A stretch of 64,000 nucleotides of DNA from Anastrepha obliqua (lineage: Eukaryota > Arthropoda > Insecta > Diptera > Tephritidae): contig NC_072893.1 of NCBI RefSeq assembly GCF_027943255.1, positions 126,975,784 to 127,039,783 of the forward strand, given 5' to 3'. The notes beneath the pieces were generated by a model. That model made no database searches. It worked only from the letters and a program-made list of their open reading frames with translations, and was not told the DNA's origin. Shown here piece by piece: positions 38,401-49,860 of this stretch. Numbering within the stretch: the first letter of the stretch is position 1; each line of letters starts with the position of its first letter. The translations under genes were made by a program, and so were the position numbers.

Positions 38401-41400
38401 CTCTAAGCATATCGGGCCAGTTTAAGTGAATAAATATTGGCAATTCTTGCTGATAAGCATGGCGTATGAGCAACCAAACAGCGATAAACTCTTTGAAGTT
38501 GCTTGCAGCAGCAAATTTTTGCAACCAACTTACTTCCTATGTCATTGAAACTTGTTGTATTGTGAAACATTGTTGTGGCTTTCGCGTGTCTCTCCTCATT
38601 TTATTCACCATAGCTTGCGTTTCTCAATTCTGCATATTTTGATTGACACTTTCCGCAGGCAACTTATGTGAGTGGTAGGCGTGAATGTTGACTTTTTGAC
38701 TACAGAGAATTATTATAGCACGTTTGCTGTGTATTTTGCGTTGTGTGTATTGCTACATACATTCTTAATTTCTGCAATTTTCCTCCCATATGACTTGAGG
38801 TTTCTTTTGAGTTAAGTAGCTCAGGCCGAGTCTCATTACTTCTTCATATGCAGTTGGTTTCTCATTCCCTTTAACTTCTCATTGCCATATTCTCACTTCC
38901 AACCTTTCCTTTGGTCCTGCTTTCCCTCCGTCACCCGAAATAAACCACATCATTGCTATTCCATTGATTCATAATTGAATTCTCTTTACGGCAGGCGCAG
39001 CAGAAGAAAATGCAATTGAAAAGGAATTATACAAATTAAAAAAATCTACAAAAAAGAGTTTTAAGCGCGCAAACATTGCCCACAGCCTGCTAACCAACCA
39101 ATCAGCCAGTCACTGGCGCTGACATGACTTTATATTGTTAACCGACAACGGAAAACAAAAAAAAAAACCAAAAAGCAGAAATACCGTAATTTAAGAAAAT
39201 AAAACAAGGTTCAGCTTTTGGCAAGAGCGAGCATGAAATTTCAATTGAAATCGACCTCTGACAGCAAATGCGTGAAATGAAAGGGCAAAGCGACCAAGCA
39301 AACAAATTAAAAAGGGTTCATTGAATTGTTCAATTAGTAAGTAGCGGCAAGCTGCGGTGGAAGTTGCGTTGAAATTGTGATTAAGTGGGCCAAATTGAGC
39401 ATTAAGCGCGTTTAAATAATGAAAGTTGCGATGGCTTTTGATTTAAATGTGTACAGAACGTGATTCGCTTAAGACAGGTAAGTAAGCAACATGTCAAGGC
39501 TGCACTGGTGCTTAAGATATTTTAATACAAATGCAGACATTAACATGCAAGAGCCTGCCTTGGATGTTGTTTAAGGGAATATTAGTGGCATCAATAACTA
39601 TCAATTTAGCAACATCCTGCGGTAACATTTTGTAATATAGGTATGGGTTTAAAACTAATGAAAAGCCAATTAAATAGCCGGAATTTTAATAAAATTGAAA
39701 ATAAATTAAAATTATGATTGAATCACTCGCATCGGCCTATTGATCAAAAATTTAGGTTTTTCCGAAAACATGGCTTTATTTCAAGCATAATTCACTAAGC
39801 ACATTACAAAAAGTACTCAAAAGGTCTTCTGATTTACTGTCTGGTAATATCTCTAATGTCGCATTTGATTTTTCTTGAACGGTCAAGTTGCTCTGTTATC
39901 TGTGATGCTTAACTCGTTTATAGTAGATATGAAAACCAGTACGCCTATGCACCCTGATTTTAAGAAGAAATAAGCATGTGGTTTCGGCAACATGTTGCAG
40001 AAACATAAAAGCGCGAAATTACTAAGATTTTATAAAAAATGTCTATCTTGTAGGCATCAGTAATTATAAATTAATAGAATGTTCGTGGAACAGAGTGCTG
40101 TTTTTGTAGCAACATCTTGCTGAAAAAAGAAATATCTGGCTTTGTAAGCCACAAGCTGTAACTTTATGTACATTTTGTAGCAGAGTTAATGTTGAATGAA
40201 TTTTGAAAATAAATAGGAACATGTTGCGGCAACATTTTTTATATGGAAAACTTGGTTAGTTTTTCTAAGCGGCAATAATGTGACAAAAGCGAAGAATATA
40301 CTTCAATTACATTTTTAGCAATTACAAAATTAGTTTTATTTTAGTTCTAATAGATAATACATTTAAAAAAAAAATGAAATAACTTTTTTTTTTAATTCTT
40401 CACTTCAAAACTTTGCGAACATTGGACTACTGAGCTTTTGGTATAAAAAAATTAGTTTTTCCTTTCAGAAAATAAATTGAACTCTGTAAGTGCGTAAGAA
40501 GGTGGATACATTACAGAGATTTTGGAAAAGGAGTTCTTTTCAGCAACAAAACACTTGCTTTGGAGAACAAAAATAAAAACCACTGTTTACTTCGATAAGA
40601 TTTTATAAGGTAACTAAGACTTTGCAGACAGTTTAAGACCTTCTCTTCTTCTTCTTCTTCTTCTTGATTTTGGCCGAGTATAACAAAACGCGTTAGTCGT
40701 TTCTTACTCGTGCTAACCGTTTAAAACCAACTTAAATAAAATCCAGTAATTTCACATAGCCAGAGTTTGATATGCCTTCCTTACTTAACCTGCTGTACAT
40801 ACACATTTTTGAAATTCCAGCAGAATTTCCTCAATAGCCTTAAAGTCTGCTCAGTAAATTCCATCATTCTTCATTACTTCTGTAGCGCACAAAAGTATAC
40901 TACAAATTGCAATAAAATTATTCACGCCTTAACATTACTTTCGCCAAAAGTAAGGCGCTTTCAGTGCGTTGCTAGATTCATTTGCTGTTAGTTAACTCTC
41001 AAAAGTATGCCATAATTCACTGCATCAGCAACACCCTAAAACTATGCTACACTTAACTCAATAATTTTACAGTATTCTAAAAAGTTCCTGCCACACTTCA
41101 TTCCCTCTTATCAACGGCTGACTGCAATTTCTGCGCCGCCGCTTTAAGGCCTTAACGAACTGCATCATCTTGCACTGCTGAAAGCGTCAAAAAGTGTGCA
41201 CTACGCCCTTTTCATGTTGCACCACAACCTGCTGACTATATTTTTCCTATCTCTACAACTATATTTTCTAGCAAAATTTGCATTTTTCCAAAGCAGCCGA
41301 GCAATGCGAATTATGTGTAGAGCAGTTGGAATAAAAAAAAACGAAGAGGAATAGGAAGAAAAGGAAATAGATACTGCATAAACTCAAATTGAGTCAAAAG

Positions 41401-42630
41401 TTTAAATTCCAATTATTATCCGTACTTGCACTTGGTTTGTTGTTGCTGCTTTGACATTTTTTCCCAGGCAATCGTTGTTGTAGCTGCGCGCTTCTTACCA
41501 TATTTATCGGCATGCCCAAGCACAACAAGCAGGCCACTTGTCACATGGCACATGGGCCTCATTCTGTTGCTTAGGAATTTTTCTCCTATTTATCCCGTTT
41601 TCCATTTTTTACGTTTTTTCTTTTTTTTTGTTTTGCATTTTTTACCACATCGACAATGGTATTAATGCTCGCTTGAGGAGCTGGCAGGGATAAGTTTACA
41701 ATAAGCGGCGTCAGGGGACTGCCAATACTGCCTGCTGCACTATTACTTGCCGGCTCTATCTCACCACAGCCTCACTTTTTCTGTACCCACGATGGGGCGG
41801 ACAGACGATCAATGACACTTTTTGCACGACAGCAATGAGATGCGGTCAGAGGAAAAGAAAAGAAAAAAAAGTAGAGAAAATATTGTTAAAACTTATTTCC
41901 ATTTAAGCGCTGGCATATGCAAAACAGAATGTTGAAATAGTTGACAGAAAGAATATGGGCTGCGCAGAGAAGTGCCTGTCCTTTTGAAGCTAAAAGGTGG
42001 GCAAAACTGTAAATATCTAGTACGCTTTGTGGGAAGAAGGAGGTAAATAAGGATTAAGCTATTTTGAGCTGGGGTCAAGCGAGATGATGACATTCCTTTG
42101 CAATAGCCCAACTCTTGCCCGTGTGGAAGGACAAGAAATACGCCAACTATGCAGATATGTATGCTTGTATGGGTATGCAAATCATAGCAAAGATATGTGA
42201 TTGAGTAAAGGCGTGCAGCTGCAGGAAGCCAACAGTGGCAGAAGTTCGAAGAAATAAACAAAACTGAGATATCGAAAAATGAAAAGAAAAAATGCATAGG
42301 AAAAAGACTAAAAGAATTCTAGTCAAGCAAAGAATCAGCTTAGCCAAAACAGGCGAGGTGTGGTAGCAGAGCAGGCAATGGGACATGAAGAAGCCAACAA
42401 GTTTATCATCATTTCAACATGGGATCAAATATGCAAAATATCGAAGGGAGTTTGAGGATTTGAGCTGGGCTAAAAAATAAGAGCAACGAGGCAGGCAAAT
42501 GGGTGAAGATAAAAGCCAGTTTGGAATTTGTCGATAAGAAAACGAATAAAAGGATTATGGCTGGATAAATAAGCAGACCAAACCAGACTAGTCAAAAATG
42601 CAGGTGGGTGGGTAAATAAGACAGGCGAGT
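38401..42630. other. Gene-free region
   Basis: AT-rich with CTT microsatellite at 40645-40665. GCAACATGTTGC lies at 39987-39998 with partial versions around 39606, 40111 and 40218. A good splice-donor match (CAG then GTAAGTAA) lies on the plus strand at 39474-39484, but no coding exon precedes it. The 134-codon minus frame at 41893-42297 has an ATG but no recognisable domain. Confidence 0.5.
40645..40665. repeat. (CTT)7 microsatellite
   Basis: Seven uninterrupted CTT triplets. Confidence 0.9.
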
Positions 42631-42638
42631 GGGACGGG

Positions 42639-42675
42639 TATATAAAACAGGCAGTGTCCAGTGTGTTTTACAGCC
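42639..42675 (+). promoter_or_regulatory. Candidate core promoter (TATA plus initiator)
   Basis: TATATAAAAC at 42639-42648 is followed, with the TATAAAA T at 42641, by TTACAGC whose A is at 42672, a spacing of 31 that fits a TATA/initiator pair. The initiator match is weak. Support comes mainly from what follows: an ATG in good context and a possible donor. Confidence 0.3.
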
Positions 42676-42754
42676 GCACTTACTGGCATTAGCTTAACCA
42701 CACGGTGCTCAATACTACAGCAGATGAAATCAATGCATTGATCATCACGACGAA

Positions 42755-42770
42755 ATGCAACCATTTTTAG
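42755..42770 (+). CDS. Possible tiny first coding exon (hypothetical)
   Basis: About 83 bases after the predicted start site is CGAAATG, which fits the fly start-codon context. It opens a frame reading MQPFL and one further base before GTATCA at 42771, a possible phase-1 splice donor. Insect genes for cuticle and other secreted proteins often have a first exon of only a few codons followed by a long intron; that is background knowledge, not evidence here. I could not identify a second exon downstream, and an earlier ATG at 42724 opens a frame of only a few codons. This is a lead, not an annotation to rely on. Confidence 0.2.
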
Positions 42771-42779
42771 GTATCAATT

Positions 42780-43345
42780 AGCAGCGTGGAAAGAAGGTAC
42801 AAACTGCATTAGAAAAGCTTGAGATCGAACGAATACTAACGCTTTGCTTTTCGACAATGGACGTTGCACGTTTAAACACACATACATTGAGTTGAGCCAA
42901 ACTCTACACACATTTATATGTTTAACTAAAGCTATAACAAACTGCTTTCTGCAACTGGCTGAAGCGAGCTCTAAGAATAACTGCTCGTCATGATACCAGA
43001 GTTAAGTCATATGGCCATCTGCCCATTTACCCCCACTGCTTGACACATGGTGCCTTCCACAATCCTTTGACGCCTAGAGGATTTTTGTGTGATCTGCTCT
43101 CAAATCTCTGTACTGCGATTGGATGAGAGAACGCACCTAATTTATATTTTAACATTCAACAATCCAAATTATCTTCTAATCTGTTCATAATAGCTTTATC
43201 GGTGGTGAGGTATCGATAGAGGCTCTATTTACTTAGCTCCCACAGGACTATTCGCAAGCATCCCCGCGTAAAGAACTCACATGCGAATTTCCCTAAAGTC
43301 GGTGAGTTCTGAGTACATCAGAAATTTACATATCCTATTCTTGGG
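42780..43345. other. Gene-free stretch
   Basis: No repeat or coding remnant recognised. If the tiny exon is real this would be intron. Confidence 0.5.
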
Positions 43346-43618
43346 CGACCGCCGTAGCTGAAAGGGTTGGTGCGAGACTACTATTCAGTAATGTCCGAGC
43401 TCGAATCACCAGGCATGATGAATAAGTTTTGTTTGATAGGAAAAGTTTTTTTCTTTAAGCGTCCATAGGAATTTCTGCCATGAAAAATCATTTGTCATTC
43501 AGAGGCGGCATAAAAGGTAAGCCTCCTCATTTGTGGAACAACCTCAAAAACAACACGCTCACTATAAATTGAAGGAGTAGCTCGGCCAAACCCTCAAAAA
43601 GGGTAAGTATATATACTC
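43346..43618 (+). repeat. tRNA-derived SINE, diverged copy
   Basis: The head GCCGTAGCTGAAAGGGTTGG (A box) and GCTCGAATCACC (B box) are followed by the family body in shortened form: AATTTCTGCCATGAAAAA, TTTGTGGAACAACCTCAA and AGCTCGGCCAAACCCTCAAA. The stretch with GGCAGGCAATGGC is lost. Confidence 0.8.
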
Positions 43619-45315
43619 CTCATCCTTCCCTTTTGCCTCCACAATCACAACCTGTCGAACCGGGACAGTTGATCCTACATGACAGGCAGCAATGACTTCC
43701 ATAAACGCCTATTGAGAGCAGCTGGGTGTGTGAGTTCTAAATATCAAGCACTATTGCGTACTCAACCTTAGCCTTAGCAGTGGTTTTTTCCTTTTTCTAA
43801 CCCCTGCTTATTTTTCTTTTTGAGCCCCTCTTTTGCACTACGTTTACCTATTCTTCCTTTCACTGTTACTATGTTACGTCTGATGTATAAAACTGCTGGG
43901 TGCCTAGCTCACTTGCTTCCTAGTTTAGTAATAGAGATCATATTGATTTATTCATGGAGCTTAATAATCCATCCACAGTGGGTTGCTTCCGCTGAGATCA
44001 AAGCACTATCTTCATCATCATCATTGTTTTCTTTATCGTCCATTGGATCATTGGGTCTCACTTAATTTTCTTGTTAGTTAAATAATTGGTAATCTAGTCT
44101 GTAAGATTTGCCTTTGCCTGAACTGAGCGCAGATATAACTAAAAACCTAGCAAGCAACTCCAACAGCGAATAGCCACGCGCATGCATCCAAGCAGCAAAG
44201 CGGATAACGGCAAAGAAAACGTGCATGCCTTTCGAGCAAGAAGCGCATGGCGGATAAGCAACAAAGCATTACGCCCGCCTCACAGGGGCAAACTGGCAAG
44301 GAATGCTGTTATTTCGTGCGGCTGCTTGGAATCTTTGCGACAATATCAAGCATGTTGTTCGGGTTTTCCTCTTACACTGGCATTATTATAATAATATTTT
44401 TCCATGTAAATATAAAATGTTTAGTGTTTTTTGCACCGGTAAGCGTGTGAGAACGTCACTATTTCTGAGTTTATTTAGCGAAAAATATTTGCCACATATT
44501 TTTGTAATGGAGCATATTTGAGCATACAAAGCCAGAAAATAGCAAAAAACATTGTTGAAATAGTTGTAAAACGTCAATGTTTAAGGGAAATTGTGCGTGT
44601 TTGCCTGTTTTCAGATAGTCACCAAACTTTTCCTGCACTCACACCTTGAACGCATCTCCTGCGCTTGCTCCTCCGCTTGTTGGTTTCAAGAACGCATAAC
44701 TTTGGTAATTGACAATGTTATTTAATAATACACTGGTGGATTTCTACATGTGTAGGGCAGCATGGACATTGTTTATGTTTATATAATAAATAGCTTACAT
44801 AGGTAAGTGTGTGCGTAACGCAAACAACAACTCTTTACCTTGGTGCATAGTAACTGCTATATACTTTTGATTACTCTTCTTCATTGCTATCCTAATGTCC
44901 TTGCCACAGGAGAGCTTGTCGTTTGATTTTCAATGGCTGTTAGGTATATGTTGCCACATTCTTGCAACAAGTTGTTGAAGTATTAAAGTGCTGTTGGGAG
45001 CTTTGAATGCTTAAGCTGCAATTATTTGCATATAAACAAGCTTTCGTAGGGTTTTTTTTGGATTTTTTTGTGTTTCAGTAATAGTTGTGGGATATTAGTT
45101 AGTAAATTGTGAAAATGTTTCTGTTTTTTTTTCGTTTTCTGTGTTTGGTTTTGTTAGAAACGAAAGTTTTGCAATGTCATAAAGTGGCTTAGCTTTTGGG
45201 GAATTATGGAATAGTCCCACAGCAGCTATCAGCAAGAGTTAAGTCAATTCAGCAAGTGAAGAACACAGCAAGTAAAAGTAAATAATAATAAAAAGTACTT
45301 GAAAGTAATTTTAGT
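43619..45315. other. Gene-free region
   Basis: Frames at 43820-44065 and 44182-44521 show no domain. No repeat recognised. Confidence 0.5.
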
Positions 45316-45535
45316 GTTTATATATATTTATAATTGGCGCTTAGACCCTTTACTTGGTCCTTGGCCGATCTTTTCGCCCAAATTTTGGTGTGCGCTTTTA
45401 TGTTTTTCCACAAATGGAAGGACCCAAATTGTATGCCGCCCCGGAACGACAAAAGGTTTTTATGAGGTGTACTTTCATGACAGAAATTACCCGAAAGTTT
45501 GCCATTGCCTGCTAAGTGGCAACCGGGGGATTACC
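45316..45535 (-). repeat. tRNA-derived SINE, 5'-truncated copy
   Basis: In reverse it shows AGCAGGCAATGGCAAACTTT, CATTTGTGGAAAAACAT, GATCGGCCAAGGACC and the GCGCCAATTATA end with TA-rich tail. The tRNA-like head is absent. The frame 45299-45613 is a chance frame. Confidence 0.8.
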
Positions 45536-45654
45536 TTAGATGTAATTAAAACAGAAAAACAAATTATAAAAAATAATACTAATAAGAAATGTATCTGCAA
45601 CATGTTGCACTAGATGAATAGCTAGATTTGATATGAGGTTTGCACTTAGACCAT

Positions 45655-46165
45655 GTGACCTGACATAGTCTCATAGTTTAGTGCCAGCTAACCTCCCTTA
45701 GTCCTAGCTCTTCACTCCTAACATTATCCTTGATGGTGTGTTGTTCTGTTGTCCCATGGCAAGGAAGGGATCGGGACTTATTAAAGGCGAGGACACAACC
45801 TCGCTTGCCAATGCGTTCACTACTTCGTTGCCAATTATACCCCTGTGTTTTGGGATCCAAATTAGCCGGATGCGATTTTACATTCCTAACAAATTCACTT
45901 TCTCGACACACTCAAGGATTAGTAAAAACTTAATCTCACAAAATGCTAGAGCCTTGAGTGCCACTTGACTGTCGGTCGGAATCGCCATTCGCACATTCCT
46001 ACCTCAGTTGATCTCAGCACATAGACAGACGACATACACCTCCGTTTGAAAAACGGTTGGAAAGCTACCCATCGGCATATAATGCTTGCTTCTGTGGACA
46101 TATATTCCAGCGCCTTTGCCCCCTGGTGTCTTCGAGCCATCTATGTACCAGTGCAGGGTACACTA
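45655..46165 (-). pseudogene. Non-LTR retrotransposon RNase H domain, broken
   Basis: Minus-strand reading gives a nearly complete RNase H domain in one frame. WYIDGSKTPGGKGAGIYVHR has the first catalytic Asp (46139-46141), VFQTEVYVV has the catalytic Glu, and IPTDSQVALKALAF has the second Asp. Next comes WIPKHRGIIGNEVVNALASE, the final block, with a Lys where a Gly is usual before His. The frame contains a TGA and a TAA. RNase H of this type follows the RT in I-type and related non-LTR elements. The frames annotated on the plus strand and at 45678-45911 are shadows. Confidence 0.78.
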
Positions 46166-48315
46166 CTAAAATTTCTTTTCAAATGACGGTGGACTTCAGT
46201 TTACCTTGTCATTTCATTCAATTCTGAGCTTATTTTCGGAGGTAATGTTTTCATTGATATCATCCGTGGGTAGCTGAGCGAGCTGCAGAGTCAGTATTTT
46301 CATGTTCCTTTGCCAAAACCTTCCTTAGTAATATTCGACCAGGTGCATTATTCTTAGAGTAAAATACAAATTATTATGAATGCTGACTTTGAAGGAATAC
46401 ATGCATATCAGATATATAAGAAGGGAAGATTTAGTGCTGTATATTTACGTTTATAATTTAATAATATTTTTCTTAAATTGTTATTAATTAAATATTTAAA
46501 AATTCTGTCATTTAAAATCACTTTTCATGTAATGTTACGAAAAGCTACTTTTATCACTTTTATTCGAAATGCAAGGACATATTTAAAAATATGAATAATA
46601 GAAATCGCATACGCCTATTTGTGCATGTGTGTGTGTACAAACGAACACAAATGTGCCTTTCAGCATTGCCTTCCAATTGCTGCATGTGTACTTATAATTA
46701 CTCTTTCCAAGCGCTTCAATTCGTTGCAGTCAACATTTCATTCCATGAATGTTGATGCGAACATTAACTACAAAAAATCACACGCCTACACACTTGCACA
46801 ACAGTCATAATATTTACTATGTATGTACATATTAGCACAAGTATAAAATATATTTAAAGTTAAACTCAAGCAACTCAAATGAAAATGACAATCCACAACT
46901 CCCCAATACGAGCTGTCGTCGTCGTAAGTGGAAAAAGCCATATTTAAAAATAAATGTAGCCAAAAGTAGTTTTATTTTATTTCGTCGCATAAAAAAACAT
47001 TATTTGCATATGCCAGCATAACGGCTGAAAGGCATTTGAGTGGCAGGTTGAGAGCAAGTATGAAATTCGAACTCACTAACTCCTTAGGGCTAACAACCTT
47101 GCCCCTTCCGCCTGTCAAAGTGTGGCAAGCTCACGCGCACGCAGCGGAAATTACCCTATTTGAATACAAATTGGCAACAATAACGGTTGTCATATGTGTA
47201 CAAGGCAGCAAGATGTGCGTAGTCAATAGAATTTACCCGCATGTCAACAAGCCGCATTGGCTGGCACTGACACACCTTAGAAGCGAGTGTGTAAAATTGC
47301 CGTTAAATGTGGCAGTAAATGAGGGTTTACATTTTGAATAGTAAGTACATGGCAGCTCTAGTCAAGTCATCAGTTCATATAGGGGTTTTTGGGTGTGTAT
47401 GAGTATGGATTACATTGCCTATATGTCTTATTTCATATATTTTTTATTCGAAAGTAGAAAGGGTTGGAAAACCGGATGTGATCTGAAGTTTTTAAAAATG
47501 ACAATAAAACTATTTGTATTCAATTAATGTAGTTCGAAGTGATTCACTGTGGACAGTTTACATATCATGTCAGTTAGGTGTGTTCTACATAGATTTTTCT
47601 CGGAGTTACAGAAAAATTAATTAAGTAGATTTTTAATATTTTATAAATAAAACAAATTTGTATGCAGCAGGAATCTGCATAAGCCCCCATTTAGTTTAAG
47701 TTATAGAAAATACTTTTTATTATTCCTACAGGCATTCTTTATAAAATAACAGTAGAAACATCCGATCTCTGTAACCGTACCAAAAATAAGCATTTCATGT
47801 ACATACATATAATATTGTAGTCATATTTGTTTTTCTATCTGTGTTTTTCGTTAAGCTAACAGTGCCTGCTTTGCAGATTTGATGCTTTAAATAAGGTTGA
47901 GAAAATACATTGTACCCTCTTCTACTTGGTGCGTGAACAAATCCACTCATTGTTTTTCACTCGGAAAAAATAATTAACAGGATTAAGAAAATACGTCCTC
48001 AAAACCAAAATTCTCAAGCGCAATAGATATTGAGTTGGCACTGCTCTATTTCTGCTAATAATTCCTACGAATTATTTCTTATTATAAATAAAATATAATA
48101 AATGTAATAACAATTTTTCTGGATCAGAAATAGTTGCGAATATCAAATCAAATTAGATCAGATTATTTTGAGAAGAGGGGGAAGTGACTAAGTCACTGCG
48201 CACAAAATAAATCTATTACCACAAACCTTCACTCGGCTATTGATCTCTTCGCAAATAAGTAATCGTATATGAGAAAAAGTACAGAGAGTCCTTTACAGAG
48301 TTAAGGTATTTGCGC
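46166..48315. other. Gene-free region
   Basis: The first 200 bases may belong to the minus-strand retroelement. The rest is AT-rich. The 101-codon frame at 47036-47341 opens at TTG and has no motif. Confidence 0.5.
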
Positions 48316-49380
48316 CCCTTTTACAGCAGTACTTTGCACGATGCCAGCACATGTTCGGTGGTTTCGTATTTCATATTCCCAAGGTTCGTAAGATGGTAAT
48401 TTAATCTACAATGCATTCTAAGATGTGATACCTCCAACAGCCAAAAATCTCTAGCCACCCACAACTGCTGATTGATGGAATTTAGGTTGGAGCACTGCAC
48501 CCGGCTGTTGAGGAAAGGACCACCCAGTGACCCTAATTGTCTAACAGCCAAATTCCCACATTAATAGAGAAAGTGCTCAGCAGTATCCTACTCTACAAGG
48601 TCCTCACAGCTGATACAAAGGGGATTAAATGGTAAATCCAGGTTTTTTGCGTGTGCACCAATGGTCGAATGACCGGTAAATACCGCTTTAAGTTTGGAAA
48701 TTGCGTGGAATCGTCAAGACTTTCTAAGTACTATGTCTATTGTACTGGAGCCTAATGGTTTTCAAAATAGCACACGAATAAATGGAGCTCGATCATTTCT
48801 GCGTTTTTCTCAGAAATACGTTGTACAATTCCACTTTAACAACTGATATAGGGAAGCCAGTGACCGGACTTCAGATCTGCAAGACCAGTTCCATCGACCG
48901 CCTCCTGTCAAGCTCATCAGCAATCTTATTTCCTACTATTTTCCCAAGTCCTGAAACTCAGATCAGAAAAATTTTGCCTGCACATCCCATAGGTATATAT
49001 AATCTCCTCCTTACAGGAGCTGACCCGTATTGATCTGCACCATGACGTCGTCAGAGTCTTGATCGCGGCTTGACTATCGGAAAAAATGTTAATGTTTCCC
49101 TCGCTCCCAAGTTACCGAAGAATGTTGCATGTCTGCAGTATCGCAAAAACTTCTGCCTGAAAAACGCTAGCGGCATTCGGCACTTTTAAGGAAATAGATA
49201 AATTGGCTGATTTAGGGAAAACCCCTGCTCCGACTTCCGAGTCCATCTTGAAGCAGTTAGGGAAGATGGTACCAGCTGGGAGAGGTCCACCATCGGTCTG
49301 TATTTTCTCCTCGTTTTCAACTTGCCTACTTGAAAAGATTACCCTGGCACGACCCTCGAGCTCCTCGTTTAGTTCCATAC
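48316..49380 (-). pseudogene. Non-LTR retrotransposon RNase H and C-terminal tail
   Basis: Minus strand, 3' part of ORF2. The RNase H domain starts with VGAGVFPKSANLSISLK; the block before it, normally DGSKM, reads NCFKM, so the first catalytic Asp is Asn. ASVFQAEVFAILQ has the catalytic Glu. After a stop, NIFSDSQAAIKTL has the second Asp (49075-49077), and IVGNKIADELDR ends the domain. Downstream, VFTGHSTIGAHAKNLD, then CISCEDLVE and DTAEHFLY with CGNLAVRQLGSL, form the C-terminal Cys/His cluster. The frame 48321-48551 is the true phase for the last part. Several stops and shifts show it is inactive. Confidence 0.78.
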
Positions 49381-49479
49381 AATCTTTAAATCATTTTGAT
49401 TTTGATAGCAATAAACCCGATAGATTGTCTCAAAACAATCTTGTTTGTCTTTCTCTAAATTCATAATAAGAGAGTAGAA

Positions 49480-49860
49480 CCTACCCTTTCCTGGCTGCAA
49501 AAAGGCTCTAAGCTCTTAAATATTCCATTTCATTCCCAGTAATTCGTACGTGCCTTGTAACCCTTCCGTACCTTCCTGTTCTGATCTAAGATATTCATCT
49601 TATCAAGGCATTCCAGAATTAATTTTCATGTAACCTGCAAATAGTTGAGGGCCTTATTGCTGCCTGGCTGTCAGTCCAGGCTGTGGGGGTATAAAATATG
49701 CCTCGCACAGTTTTGTGAAAAGCTGCTAGAGTGACCGCTTTTTTTGTTTATAAATTCGGGATGTTCCGGTGACATAGGCTCCACTGTTTGGAAGGCAGGG
49801 AGGCGGACACACTTTCTAGGCATAGTTCGTTGGAGTATTTAACGAGCGTTTGGCGGCCGT
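49480..49860 (-). pseudogene. Second non-LTR RNase H fragment
   Basis: Minus strand. AALNYLQ-type sequence is followed by KLILECLDKMNILDQNRKVR, which corresponds to the part of RNase H after the SDSQAA motif; the motif itself is damaged by a stop next to its Asp. Upstream, RLPAFQTVE resembles the region around the catalytic Glu. Because a separate RNase H start follows at 49380, this is a different insertion from its neighbour. Confidence 0.55.

Noticed and set aside
41893..42297. 134-codon minus-strand frame with ATG
   Set aside because: Length is not surprising for 64 kb, and there is no recognisable motif, splice context or promoter on that strand.
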